The notes: generated by a model from the letters alone, not told the origin. 6,925 nt of DNA from Anaerolineae bacterium (GCA_023382535.1 JAHDWA010000176.1:1-6925); one strand, 5' to 3'; positions 1 to 6,737 are shown, counted from the first letter of the stretch. Program-made: numbers and translations.

Positions 1-1152
1 ACCGACATGGATCTATGGCAGTTTGATGGCTGGAGCGAAAATGACAAAGGGGGGATTTACTTCTATAACGACCACCGTTCGCAAACTCCCTGGGGCGATA
101 CGCGGCCCGATTATGGCCGGGGAGAGGTACGGCAGTACCTCCGCGATAATGCCTTGATGTGGTTCGAAGAGTACCACGTGGATGGGTTACGCTGGGATGC
201 AACTGCCTATATCAAAAATATTGAGGGTAATGAAGCCAATCCGGCCAACGACATTCCGGAAGGGTGGGGTTTAATGCAGTGGATCAACGAGGAGATTCAG
301 CAGCGTTACCCCGGCAAGTTATGCATCGCCGAAGATCTGCGAAATAACGCCTGGGTAACCAAAGATGTCGGTGCAGGCGGGGCTGGTTTCGGCGCTCAGT
401 GGGACAGTGAATTTGTCCACCCCATTCGTCAGGCCGTCATCTCGCCCGACGACCAGTTTCGCGATTTGGGCGCTGTCGCCAGCGCCATCGAGCACCGCTA
501 CGATCTGGATGCTTTCTGCCGGGTCATTTACACTGAGTCGCATGACGAAGTGGCTAACGGCCGAGCGCGGGTGCCGGAGGAGATTTGGCCTGGCAAAGTG
601 GATAATTGGTTCTCTAAAAAACGTTCCACTTTGGGAGCGGCCATTGTTTTAACCTCGCCCGGTATCCCGATGCTTTTTCAAGGGCAGGAATTTCTGGAAG
701 ATCGCTGGTTCCACGATCAGGACCCGCTGGAATGGTCGCGCGCCGAGGAACAGGGCGGTATCCTGAGCATGTACCGGGATTTAATCGCCCTGCGGCGCAA
801 TTTATCCGGCGTGACGCGCGGTTTGTGCGGCCAGGAGGTCCATATTTTCCATTTTGACGCCGCCGCCAAAATTATTGCTTTTCATCGTTGGGCGGAACAA
901 GGCCCGGGCGACAGTGTAGTGGTGGTGGTCAATATGGCCCACCAAAGCCACGATGGCTATGTGATTGGCTTTCCACGAGGGGGACTGTGGAAGACTCGCT
1001 TCAACAGCGACTCTTACAATTATGGCCCTGACTTTGCCAATCACCCCAGCCCTGATGTTGAGGCGCAGGAGGGTGAAACCGACGGCTTACCTTGCCACGG
1101 CCAAATCAGTATCGGCCCTTACACGGTTGTCGTTTTTTCACAAGATGAATAG
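1..1152 (+). CDS. GH13 family glycosyl hydrolase, branching-enzyme-like, C-terminal part (5' end outside the window)
   Basis: The frame is open to the left edge, so the gene starts upstream; ATG at 7 is taken only as residue 1 of the visible fragment (381 residues). Three GH13 (alpha-amylase clan) signatures appear in order: DGLRWDAT with the expected nucleophile Asp64, CIAED with acid/base Glu109, and TESHDE with transition-state stabiliser Asp180. The SHDE form and the following LFQGQEF (224-230) resemble glycogen branching enzymes rather than alpha-amylases or trehalohydrolases, which usually have NHD. After the barrel, from about residue 270, comes a beta-rich tail of the alpha-amylase C-terminal all-beta type. 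The first conserved region (DxxxNH) and any N-terminal carbohydrate-binding module would lie upstream. Likely role: cytoplasmic alpha-glucan remodelling (alpha-1,4 cleavage with alpha-1,6 transfer, or hydrolysis). GH13 membership is secure; the exact reaction is not, so no symbol is given. The gene ends at TAG just before a strong terminator and is convergent with the genes to its right. Confidence 0.
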   Translation, partial: TDMDLWQFDGWSENDKGGIYFYNDHRSQTPWGDTRPDYGRGEVRQYLRDNALMWFEEYHVDGLRWDATAYIKNIEGNEANPANDIPEGWGLMQWINEEIQQRYPGKLCIAEDLRNNAWVTKDVGAGGAGFGAQWDSEFVHPIRQAVISPDDQFRDLGAVASAIEHRYDLDAFCRVIYTESHDEVANGRARVPEEIWPGKVDNWFSKKRSTLGAAIVLTSPGIPMLFQGQEFLEDRWFHDQDPLEWSRAEEQGGILSMYRDLIALRRNLSGVTRGLCGQEVHIFHFDAAAKIIAFHRWAEQGPGDSVVVVVNMAHQSHDGYVIGFPRGGLWKTRFNSDSYNYGPDFANHPSPDVEAQEGETDGLPCHGQISIGPYTVVVFSQDE

Positions 1153-1178
1153 TTGAGTGGATTAAGGGGTGGGACAAC

Positions 1179-1230
1179 TCCTCCTCTTGTTTCCAGGCTC
1201 TATTGGGAAACAAGAGGAGGAAGCGTTTTT
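1179..1230 (+). terminator. Intrinsic terminator of the GH13 gene
   Basis: A perfect 16-bp inverted repeat (1179-1194 and 1206-1221; the left arm begins TCCTCCTCTTG) encloses an 11-nt loop. It is followed at once by AGCG and five Ts (1226-1230). It lies 26 bases after the GH13 stop. There is no T run on the minus-strand side, so it should act only on plus-strand transcription and not for the convergent GYD gene. Confidence 0.88.
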
Positions 1231-1308
1231 CAGATATTCTTTTGGACCTGCTTACATCATTGACTGCCGTGGCGCCCTGGGCCATGAGCAGAGGACGATA
1301 CCACTCGC

Positions 1309-1635
1309 CTATGCTCCGGGCGGCCGGTAGGCGACCGCCTGCGCACGGCCCAGGGCGTCCAGGGTCTCCTCGACTGTGAGCAGCCGCGTCGTCTCGAATT
1401 TCGACAACGCGCCACCGCCGCTGATCGCAATTGCGACTGCGGCCATCGAGACGTCGTCAGGCGCTTCCCAGAGGTTGTAGCCATCATGCGCGCCGAACGC
1501 GTACCAGAAGCCGTGCAGCTTCCCGCCGACTGACTCGATGTACCTGCGTGCAGCCTCACGGCGGTCTTCGGGATTCTTCGTCAATCGAGCCCAGGTTTCC
1601 GGCGTATAGCTGAACCGCGTCAAATAGAAAGCCAT
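1309..1635 (-). CDS. GYD-domain protein (small, cytoplasmic, function unknown)
   Basis: A 108-residue protein beginning MAFYLTRFSYTPETWARL. It fits the GYD domain family (Pfam PF08734), whose members are about 90-110 residues, take a ferredoxin-like alpha/beta fold and have no established biochemical role. The diagnostic segment HDGYNLWEAPDD (family pattern around G-Y-D then an E-x-P-D-D) lies in the middle, followed by a typical alanine-rich helix and a T-R-L-L-T-V-E-E strand near the C-terminus. The ATG at 1635 is chosen because AAGGAGG lies 8 bases upstream; the 13-residue longer frame starting at 1674 would run over this ribosome binding site and is rejected. There is no signal peptide or membrane segment. 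The gene is markedly GC-rich (45 of 60 bases are G or C at 1321-1380) beside an AT-rich upstream neighbour, so the two may have different histories. No terminator is visible after its stop. Confidence 0.82.
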   Translation of the reverse strand: MAFYLTRFSYTPETWARLTKNPEDRREAARRYIESVGGKLHGFWYAFGAHDGYNLWEAPDDVSMAAVAIAISGGGALSKFETTRLLTVEETLDALGRAQAVAYRPPGA

Positions 1636-1643
1636 AGTTAAAG

Positions 1644-1650
1644 CCTCCTT
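1644..1650 (-). promoter_or_regulatory. Ribosome binding site of the GYD gene
   Basis: On the minus strand this reads AAGGAGG, a near-perfect Shine-Dalgarno sequence, 8 bases before the ATG at 1635. It decides the start in favour of 1635 over the in-frame codon at 1674. Confidence 0.85.
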
Positions 1651-1693
1651 CCTGTGTCCCGTGCCACCTTTCAACCTAAGTCTTGGGGACAGG
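1651..1693. repeat. Imperfect inverted repeat in the GYD gene leader
   Basis: CCTGTGTCCC (1651-1660) and GGGACAGG (1686-1693) are reverse complements apart from a two-base insertion, separated by 25 bases. The right arm is embedded in TTGGGGACAGGG. The element lies directly upstream of the GYD Shine-Dalgarno sequence in the short gap between the GYD and receiver genes. It could be an mRNA leader hairpin or a fragment of a dispersed palindromic repeat. The pairing is short and may be chance. Confidence 0.3.
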
Positions 1694-1749
1694 GATGTGG
1701 AAATTCACCTTTAAATGTGTAACCTTTGATGTGAGCAGGGCCATCCTCT

Positions 1750-2133
1750 TTAAGAGGGAACTGAATTATAACCGATTGCATTCAGCAGATCAGTTATACC
1801 ATCAACTCGCCATTCTAGCTTTTGGTATTCTACTGCCACCGACTGGTTGCGCTGATACAGAGTCAATTGGTTATCGTGGAGATTCAAGCCAATTACTTTC
1901 ATATTTCGCTGGTCATTTAAAGTTTGGAGTATCTTCGAGATGAGATCAACAGGTAACTTGGTATTGTCTACAATCACTATATCGGGCTGTAACGTTTTAA
2001 TCTGTTCAATGGCTAAATCTGGATTCGTAGCGCGACCAACAATATCTACTCCGTTTTGTTGGCTGAGCAGACTTTCGAGACCGTGCTGAAACATCAAATG
2101 GCTGGAGATAATAAAAGTTGTTTTTCTGGACAT
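1750..2133 (-). CDS. Stand-alone, degenerate response-regulator receiver domain (NarL/FixJ-like, no output domain)
   Basis: A 127-residue protein the size of one receiver domain. The N-terminus FIISSHLMFQHGLESLLSQ matches the pattern of NarL/FixJ receivers (usually xxVDDHxLxxxGLxxLL), but the acidic pair that binds magnesium is replaced by Ser10-Ser11. The phospho-acceptor strand is kept: DIVIVDNTKLP with Asp56. The usual Thr/Ser after beta-4 appears to be Asn84 (VIGLNLHD), and the beta-5 Lys is uncertain (perhaps Lys105). The C-terminal ITDLLNAI resembles the last receiver helix, and the TAA follows with no helix-turn-helix, so this is not a full transcription factor. No HTH coding is visible downstream, which argues against simple truncation by a recent stop. 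Phosphorylation by a canonical Mg2+-dependent route seems unlikely; a protein-interaction role is an inference. The gene is AT-rich (22 of 60 G or C at 1921-1980) unlike its neighbours. A promoter precedes it; no good Shine-Dalgarno is seen. Confidence 0.75.
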   Translation of the reverse strand: MSRKTTFIISSHLMFQHGLESLLSQQNGVDIVGRATNPDLAIEQIKTLQPDIVIVDNTKLPVDLISKILQTLNDQRNMKVIGLNLHDNQLTLYQRNQSVAVEYQKLEWRVDGITDLLNAIGYNSVPS

Positions 2134-2163
2134 TGTTTAGGGGTAATAGAATCACCACGAGAA

Positions 2164-2192
2164 ATTATAACATTTCCCCCCTTTAACGTCCA
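2164..2192 (-). promoter_or_regulatory. Predicted sigma70-type promoter of the receiver-domain gene
   Basis: On the minus strand a perfect TATAAT (2169-2164) is preceded by TGGACG (2192-2187, 4 of 6 matches to TTGACA) with a 17-base spacer. Transcription would start near 2157, giving a leader of about 24 bases to the ATG at 2133. This implies the receiver gene is transcribed separately from the exporter operon that ends at 2247. Confidence 0.6.
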
Positions 2193-2246
2193 TACCCGAT
2201 TAGGCGATTTTATCCCCTCTTAATAGCCCATGTGGGCGAGTAAATG

Positions 2247-4217
2247 CTAACTTCTCATCGCTGGAGTTAAACGGAGGGACCGCTGGTCTGTCGCAGGTGT
2301 CTCTTCCTGGTAGCGAAACTGGCTCATGTAGAGGTCGTAATAGAAGCCCTGGCGGGCCAGCAGATCGGTGTGAGTGCCGCGCTCGATAATCTCTCCCTGG
2401 TTCAGCACCAAAACCTGGTCGGCGGTGCGAATGGTGCTTAAACGGTGAGCAATCACAAAGCTGGTCCGGCCGCGCAGCAGGTCGTCCAAAGCCGTTTGGA
2501 TCAACCGTTCGGTCCGGGTGTCTACGCTGGAGGTAGCCTCATCTAAAATCAGGATGCGCGGATTTGCCAGGGCCGCCCGAGCGATAGCCAGAAGTTGGCG
2601 CTGTCCCTGGCTCAACCCGCTGCCGCGCTCGCCCAGAACGGTTTGGTAGCCTTCCGGCAGGCGTTCGATAAACTGGTCGGCCCGGGCCAGCCTGGCGGCG
2701 GCCATTACCTCGTCGTCGCTGGCCGAAGGCCGGCCAAAGCGAATATTTTCCAACACCGTATCGCTGAATAAAAAGGTGTCTTGCAAGACCACGCCAATTT
2801 GCTGGCGCAGGCTGGCCGCCGTCACATCGCGGACATCCAGACCATCAATCAGAACTGCTCCGGCAGTTACGTCGTAGAAGCGGGGAATGAGGTTGATGAT
2901 CGTGGTTTTACCGGCTCCGGTTGGGCCGACAATGGCAATCGTCTGGCCTGGCTCGGTGGTCAGGCTGACATTTTTTAGAACCGGCTCGCCCGGTTTGTAG
3001 GCCGCCGAGACGTTGACCAACTCCACTTTCCCCTGGATCGGCGGCATAGGCCGGGCAGCGGGTTTGTCTTGCACTTGTGGAATCTCATCCAACAGGTCAA
3101 AGATACGTTCTCCCCCGGCGACGGCGTTTTGAACATTGGTCCAGAGCACCGAGATTTGCTGAATCGGCTGATTGAAACGCTGCATGTAAGTCAGAAAGGT
3201 GATGACAATCCCCAGGGAAATTGCACTGCCAAAGAGGGTTCCGTTGCCCAGCAAGGCCAGCCCTCCGGCGCCCGTCACGATGACCAGAGCCAGGTAGCCC
3301 AGCGCCTCCAGGGTCGGGGCCAGGGCGCTGGTAAAGGCCACAGCGCGAATATTGGCGTCGCGGTTAGCCGCATTGGTCACCCTGAAATTCTCAATGTTTT
3401 CCTCGGCCCGATTGAACGCCTGCACTTCACGCACCGCCGAAATGCTCTCCTGAAGCTCAGCATTGACGCTGCCCATCTCAGTCCGGGTGCGGCGGAAAGC
3501 TTTGCGGGCCTGGTCAGAAAACCAGAGCGTTGCCCCAATCATGAGCGGGACAATGGCCAGGCTCAACAGGGCGTAAGGGACGCTTTTAACCAGCATGTTG
3601 TAGGCAATCCAAAGCAGCAGCAGTATGCCGCTAAAAACATTGATCAGGGCAAAGTTAAAGGCTTGGCCAATGGTTTCGGAGTCGTTGGTAATCCGGCTCA
3701 TCAGGTCGCCGACTTCCTTTTCGGCGTAATACCCCAACGAGAGCGCATGCAAATGCTGGAAGACATCTTCTCGCATCGCTCGCAAGACGTGCTGGCCGAT
3801 CCAGGCCATCAGGAAGAAGGTTAAACCTGTCAACAGGGCGCCTAACACATACAGACCGACAATACGCAAAACTAAACCACCCAATCCGGTCAATTTTTGT
3901 TCGGCGCTTAAAGCGGTGGGGCTGGACTCATACCAGCAGTTGTTTTCGGCAGTCTCCTGGAAATTTTCTGCGCCAGGAAAGCTGCTCAGCACGTTGGCTG
4001 CTGGCTGGCTCAGGTAACAATCCACCGCCTGGCCGATCAACTCCGGGGAAGCCACCTGAGTCCAGGTAGAGCCGATGACCAGCAGGGCACTCAACGTTAA
4101 AAGCGGCCAATAGGGCTGGAAATAATGGCCAAACCGGGCCAGCGTTTCGGCTACATTTTTCGGCTTGAGGGTATCTTGACTCATGATCCGGCGCAGGCCG
4201 TCTTGTCCACCAAACAT
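2247..4217 (-). CDS. ABC exporter half-transporter, subunit with the intact catalytic site (type IV, membrane domain plus ATPase)
   Basis: A 656-residue multidrug/lipid-exporter-type ABC protein of the inner membrane. Six hydrophobic segments lie at roughly 38-58, 113-140, 189-209, 214-233, 298-322 and 331-348, with a polar loop of about 45 residues between the first two. The C-terminal ATPase has Walker A GPTGAGKT (431-438), Q-loop Gln479, signature LSQGQ (535-539; consensus LSGGQ), Walker B ILILDE with catalytic Glu560, D-loop SSVD and switch His591 (FVIAHR). Everything needed for hydrolysis is present, but the signature is altered. The preceding gene encodes a paralogue with complementary defects, so the two are expected to form a heterodimer. 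The start at 4217 follows AGGGAG with 7-base spacing; an in-frame ATG at 4277 also has AAGGAG before it but would translate a heptad repeat. Third gene of the marR operon, 109 bases after its partner. Substrate unknown. Confidence 0.92.
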   Translation of the reverse strand: MFGGQDGLRRIMSQDTLKPKNVAETLARFGHYFQPYWPLLTLSALLVIGSTWTQVASPELIGQAVDCYLSQPAANVLSSFPGAENFQETAENNCWYESSPTALSAEQKLTGLGGLVLRIVGLYVLGALLTGLTFFLMAWIGQHVLRAMREDVFQHLHALSLGYYAEKEVGDLMSRITNDSETIGQAFNFALINVFSGILLLLWIAYNMLVKSVPYALLSLAIVPLMIGATLWFSDQARKAFRRTRTEMGSVNAELQESISAVREVQAFNRAEENIENFRVTNAANRDANIRAVAFTSALAPTLEALGYLALVIVTGAGGLALLGNGTLFGSAISLGIVITFLTYMQRFNQPIQQISVLWTNVQNAVAGGERIFDLLDEIPQVQDKPAARPMPPIQGKVELVNVSAAYKPGEPVLKNVSLTTEPGQTIAIVGPTGAGKTTIINLIPRFYDVTAGAVLIDGLDVRDVTAASLRQQIGVVLQDTFLFSDTVLENIRFGRPSASDDEVMAAARLARADQFIERLPEGYQTVLGERGSGLSQGQRQLLAIARAALANPRILILDEATSSVDTRTERLIQTALDDLLRGRTSFVIAHRLSTIRTADQVLVLNQGEIIERGTHTDLLARQGFYYDLYMSQFRYQEETPATDQRSLRLTPAMRS

Positions 4218-4233
4218 AGCAATTCTCCCTGAA

Positions 4234-4268
4234 AATAGTAAACAGTAAGCAGTAGACAGTAGACAGGG
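4234..4268. repeat. Heptanucleotide tandem repeat between the two exporter genes
   Basis: Five consecutive 7-base units on the plus strand: AATAGTA, AACAGTA, AGCAGTA, GACAGTA and GACAGGG (consensus RRCAGTA). They lie in the 109-base gap between the exporter genes, just upstream of the Shine-Dalgarno sequence of the second gene. Degenerate heptads of this kind recall the short tandem repeats described in cyanobacteria; the resemblance is in type, and no family assignment is made. Confidence 0.7.
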
Positions 4269-4285
4269 GTAATACATCCCTGCTC

Positions 4286-4309
4286 CTTTGCTACCTTGCT
4301 ACCTTTCGA
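4286..4309. repeat. Short 8-base tandem repeat in the same spacer
   Basis: CTTTGCTA, CCTTGCTA and CCTTTCGA follow one another on the plus strand, the third unit diverged. Together with the adjacent heptads this makes most of the spacer between the exporter genes low-complexity sequence. On the mRNA strand it includes the AAGGAG before the possible upstream start at 4277. Confidence 0.45.
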
Positions 4310-4326
4310 ACATCCCTTAAAGAAAC

Positions 4327-6243
4327 CTAAACTGAAGCTGGCTCCAAATTCTGGAATTCTTCTACCGCGTCGTCCACCAATTGCGAATTGTAAATGTCGG
4401 CATAAATAGGACTGTTCTCGATCAACTCGGCATGACGGCCCCGCGCAGCTATCTGGCCCTTATCTAACACCAAAATCTGGTCGGCATTCACAACGGTGCT
4501 AATGCGCTGAGCGATGACAAAGCTGGTCCGACCTTGCATTAAGTGGTCGAGGGCGTGTTGAATCTTGGTCTCAGTGGCCAAATCAACACTGCTGGTCGAG
4601 TCGTCCAGGATGAGCAGGCGGGGGTTGAGGAGCAGAGCCCGGGCAATGGCCAGGCGCTGTTTCTGCCCGCCGCTCAGCGTGCTGCCCCGCTCGCCAACGG
4701 GCGTATGGTAGCCTTGCGGAAAGGCCGTAATGAAATCGTGGGCCGCCGCAGCTTTAGCAGCCTCGATAATTTCTTCTTGGGTCGCCTCAGGCTTGCCAAA
4801 AGCAATGTTGTCGCGAATCGTCCCGCTGAAGAGGGTTGTTTCCTGCAGGACAATGCCAATTTGCGAGCGCAGCGAGTCAAGCGTTACATCTCGCACATCG
4901 TAACCGTCAATCCGCACGCTGCCCTCCGAGGCGTCATAGAAACGAGGAAGGAGATTAATAATGCTCGTTTTGCCTGATCCCGTGGCTCCCAACAGGGCAA
5001 CGGTCTGGCCCGGCTCGGCCTCAAAACTGATGCGGCGCAGCACCGGTTCTCCGCTGTTGAAGTAGCGAAATGAGACGTTTTCAAAAGTGACTTTGCCCTG
5101 GATAGACGGAAGAATGACTGCGCCGGGTTTATCGGTTACATCGTTTTTGGCGTCGAGAATTTCAAAAATCCGTTCAGCCGAGGCAGAAGCCTGGCCCATT
5201 TGGGTAATAATGATGCCAAATTGGGCCAGCGGCAGGAAGAGGTAGATCAAGTAAAGGCTAAATTCCTGCCACTCGCCCAGGGTCAGCGTGCCGCCAATGA
5301 TTTGCCGCCCGCCAAAGTAGAGGACTGCGGCCTGTCCCAGGCTGGCTATCAGGAAGATGAGGGGAAACAACAAGGTAAAGAGCCGCGCCACCGTGATTTG
5401 TTGGGCCAGCAGCGCATCGGCGGCCTGGTTGAACTTGACCTGCTCGCTCTGTTCGCGGGCAAAGGCTTTGATTACTTTGATGCCGGCCAGGTTTTCTTGC
5501 AGTACGGTGTTGAGGGCGGACAGTTTGGCTTGCACCAAGCCAAACATAGGCTGGCTGGCCGAGCCAAAAAACATAAATAGTATCAGCGTAATCGGCAGAA
5601 TGGGCAAGACGACCAGGGCCAGCCAGAGATTGGTGGTGAACAAAAGCACCAGGGTTCCTCCTAGCAGCAACAAGGCTTGAACCAGAAACATCAAGCCCTG
5701 CCCAATGAAGAGACGCACCTTTTCTACATCATCGGTCGCCCGGACCATCAATTGGCCGGTGCGGTTGCGGTCGTGATAGGAAAAAGAGAGGCGCTGAATT
5801 TTGGCAAACAAATCATTGCGCAGATCAAAGGCGACGCTCTGCGAGTTGCGTTCGGCAACGAAGACTTGCAGGAAGGCGAAGACCCCCCGCATAACGGCAA
5901 AAATGACAACAGCCAGGCCAGTCGTGATCAGGGTGCGTTGAATATCGGCGGGACCGGCCAGCAGTTGTTCTCTGTTCATACCTAATTGGGCCAGTAGCAC
6001 CGGCAGAACATTAGGGGGAATTTGACCCAAGTTTGGAGCCAGGGTTTTAGCCATGACTCCTCGGGTGATGGCATCAATAATCTGGCCGATGAGCCGGGGC
6101 ACGGCCAGTTGGGAAAGGGTGGCAATTACCAGGAATAAATAGGGCAGAATCGCCGTGTACTTGTAGCGGGTCAGATAAACAATGGCCCGTTTAAGCCCGC
6201 TGTAATCGGGCTTGGCAGAACGACGGCGCGATGAGTTAAACAA
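4327..6243 (-). CDS. ABC exporter half-transporter, subunit with a degenerate catalytic site
   Basis: A 638-residue membrane-domain/ATPase protein, paralogous to the next gene. Hydrophobic segments lie at about 31-50, 104-126, 183-203, 206-226, 288-308 and 326-346, with a loop of about 50 residues between the first two. The ATPase shows Walker A GATGSGKT (419-426), Q-loop Gln467, a consensus signature LSGGQ (523-527), and Walker B LLILDD, where Asp548 replaces the catalytic Glu. Gln579 replaces the switch His (FVIAQR). Both substitutions are clear in the codons (GAC and CAG). The same two changes characterise the degenerate-site subunit of heterodimeric exporters such as TM287/288 and its relatives, so this protein should need the downstream subunit for its transport cycle. 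The start is TTG at 6243 with GGAGG 7 bases upstream; the next in-frame ATG, at residue 64, would cut off the first membrane helix. It lies 41 bases after marR, in one operon. Confidence 0.93.
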   Translation of the reverse strand: MFNSSRRRSAKPDYSGLKRAIVYLTRYKYTAILPYLFLVIATLSQLAVPRLIGQIIDAITRGVMAKTLAPNLGQIPPNVLPVLLAQLGMNREQLLAGPADIQRTLITTGLAVVIFAVMRGVFAFLQVFVAERNSQSVAFDLRNDLFAKIQRLSFSYHDRNRTGQLMVRATDDVEKVRLFIGQGLMFLVQALLLLGGTLVLLFTTNLWLALVVLPILPITLILFMFFGSASQPMFGLVQAKLSALNTVLQENLAGIKVIKAFAREQSEQVKFNQAADALLAQQITVARLFTLLFPLIFLIASLGQAAVLYFGGRQIIGGTLTLGEWQEFSLYLIYLFLPLAQFGIIITQMGQASASAERIFEILDAKNDVTDKPGAVILPSIQGKVTFENVSFRYFNSGEPVLRRISFEAEPGQTVALLGATGSGKTSIINLLPRFYDASEGSVRIDGYDVRDVTLDSLRSQIGIVLQETTLFSGTIRDNIAFGKPEATQEEIIEAAKAAAAHDFITAFPQGYHTPVGERGSTLSGGQKQRLAIARALLLNPRLLILDDSTSSVDLATETKIQHALDHLMQGRTSFVIAQRISTVVNADQILVLDKGQIAARGRHAELIENSPIYADIYNSQLVDDAVEEFQNLEPASV

Positions 6244-6250
6244 GAGGACA

Positions 6251-6255
6251 CCTCC
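6251..6255 (-). promoter_or_regulatory. Ribosome binding site deciding the TTG start of the first exporter gene
   Basis: GGAGG on the minus strand, 7 bases before TTG at 6243. The strong match, correct spacing and lack of any ATG before residue 64 support a TTG start. Confidence 0.8.
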
Positions 6256-6284
6256 AACTACGTTTGTCAGGCAGAGTACAACAG

Positions 6285-6737
6285 CTATTTTAAACCTGGG
6301 TCTACGGTTCGGGCGGCCTGAGTCAGGTCGCCCAGCGCGGTGATAATATTGGCCTGTTGTTCGGGAGTTAAAGCAATCGTCAGCTCTTCCAGCCAGCGGC
6401 GGCGGGCCTCGATGCTTTGCTCAATCAATGACCGGCCGGCAGCGGTCAGAGCCAGTTGCTTGACTCTCCGGTCGTGGGGATCTTCCGTGCGCTCCAGGAA
6501 ACCCTGTTGCACCAGGCGCTGCACCATTTGGCTGGTGGCGGCGTTGGTGATACCCAGGTGGTCACTCACAGTAGAGATGTCGCAAGAGCCAGTGTGATAC
6601 AGGCGCATGAGGGTGTTAAGCTGAGTCATCGAGAGACCGGTTTCTTTGATGAAATGGATAAAGTCGCACATCGAGCGGCGCATAAATAGTTCTGCCCATT
6701 CCCGCAGAGCGGCTGAAAATTGTGTGTTAGACGACAT
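6285..6737 (-). CDS. MarR-family transcriptional regulator, probable repressor of the exporter operon
   Basis: A 150-residue winged-helix protein of normal MarR length. From the ATG: an N-terminal dimerisation helix, the helix-turn-helix about 38-79 (TQLNTLMRLYHTG, then ISTVSDHLGIT and recognition helix NAATSQMVQRLVQQG), the wing with the family hallmark DPHDRRVKQLALT (86-98), and a long C-terminal helix region rich in Arg and Glu that closes the dimer. MarR proteins bind palindromic DNA as dimers and usually let go when a small ligand or oxidant is sensed; Cys24 in the first helix region is visible but no redox role can be claimed. It is the first gene before two exporter genes, the classic layout of a self-regulated efflux operon. 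ATG at 6737 is preferred; an in-frame GTG at 6749 would add four residues, and neither has a strong Shine-Dalgarno sequence. The ATG lies inside the predicted operator. Confidence 0.9.
   Translation of the reverse strand: MSSNTQFSAALREWAELFMRRSMCDFIHFIKETGLSMTQLNTLMRLYHTGSCDISTVSDHLGITNAATSQMVQRLVQQGFLERTEDPHDRRVKQLALTAAGRSLIEQSIEARRRWLEELTIALTPEQQANIITALGDLTQAARTVDPGLK

Noticed and set aside
1257..1559. Minus-strand frame rich in Arg and Ser overlapping the GYD gene
   Set aside because: Low-complexity Arg/Ser composition typical of a shifted frame in GC-rich coding DNA; the GYD frame carries the recognisable family motif and the ribosome binding site.
1745..1757. CCTCT/AGAGG hairpin just after the receiver gene as a terminator
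   Set aside because: Only 5 bp with a 3-base loop, overlapping the stop codon, and followed by GC-rich sequence rather than Ts on the minus strand.
1683..1943. Plus-strand frame opposite the receiver gene
   Set aside because: Antisense to a frame with a recognisable receiver fold and promoter; its product has no recognisable features.
2226..2237. GCCCA-TG-TGGGC hairpin after the second exporter gene as its terminator
   Set aside because: A 5-bp stem with a 2-base loop and no T run on the minus strand; too weak to call. No convincing terminator for the operon was found before the receiver promoter.
3069..3824. Long plus-strand open frame (251 codons) inside the second exporter gene
   Set aside because: It is the antisense of a gene with all ABC motifs intact, its translation shows no domain, and no ribosome binding site or promoter was seen; the length reflects codon bias of the real gene.
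4215..4277. N-terminal extension of the second exporter gene to ATG 4277 as the main start
   Set aside because: The added 20 residues are largely a translation of the heptad repeat and resemble no exporter N-terminus; ATG 4217 has its own well-spaced Shine-Dalgarno sequence. The upstream ATG is kept only as a finding.
4234..4309. CRISPR-like repeats in the exporter spacer
   Set aside because: Units are 7-8 bases and directly adjacent, with no spacers; this is a microsatellite-type tandem repeat, not a CRISPR array.
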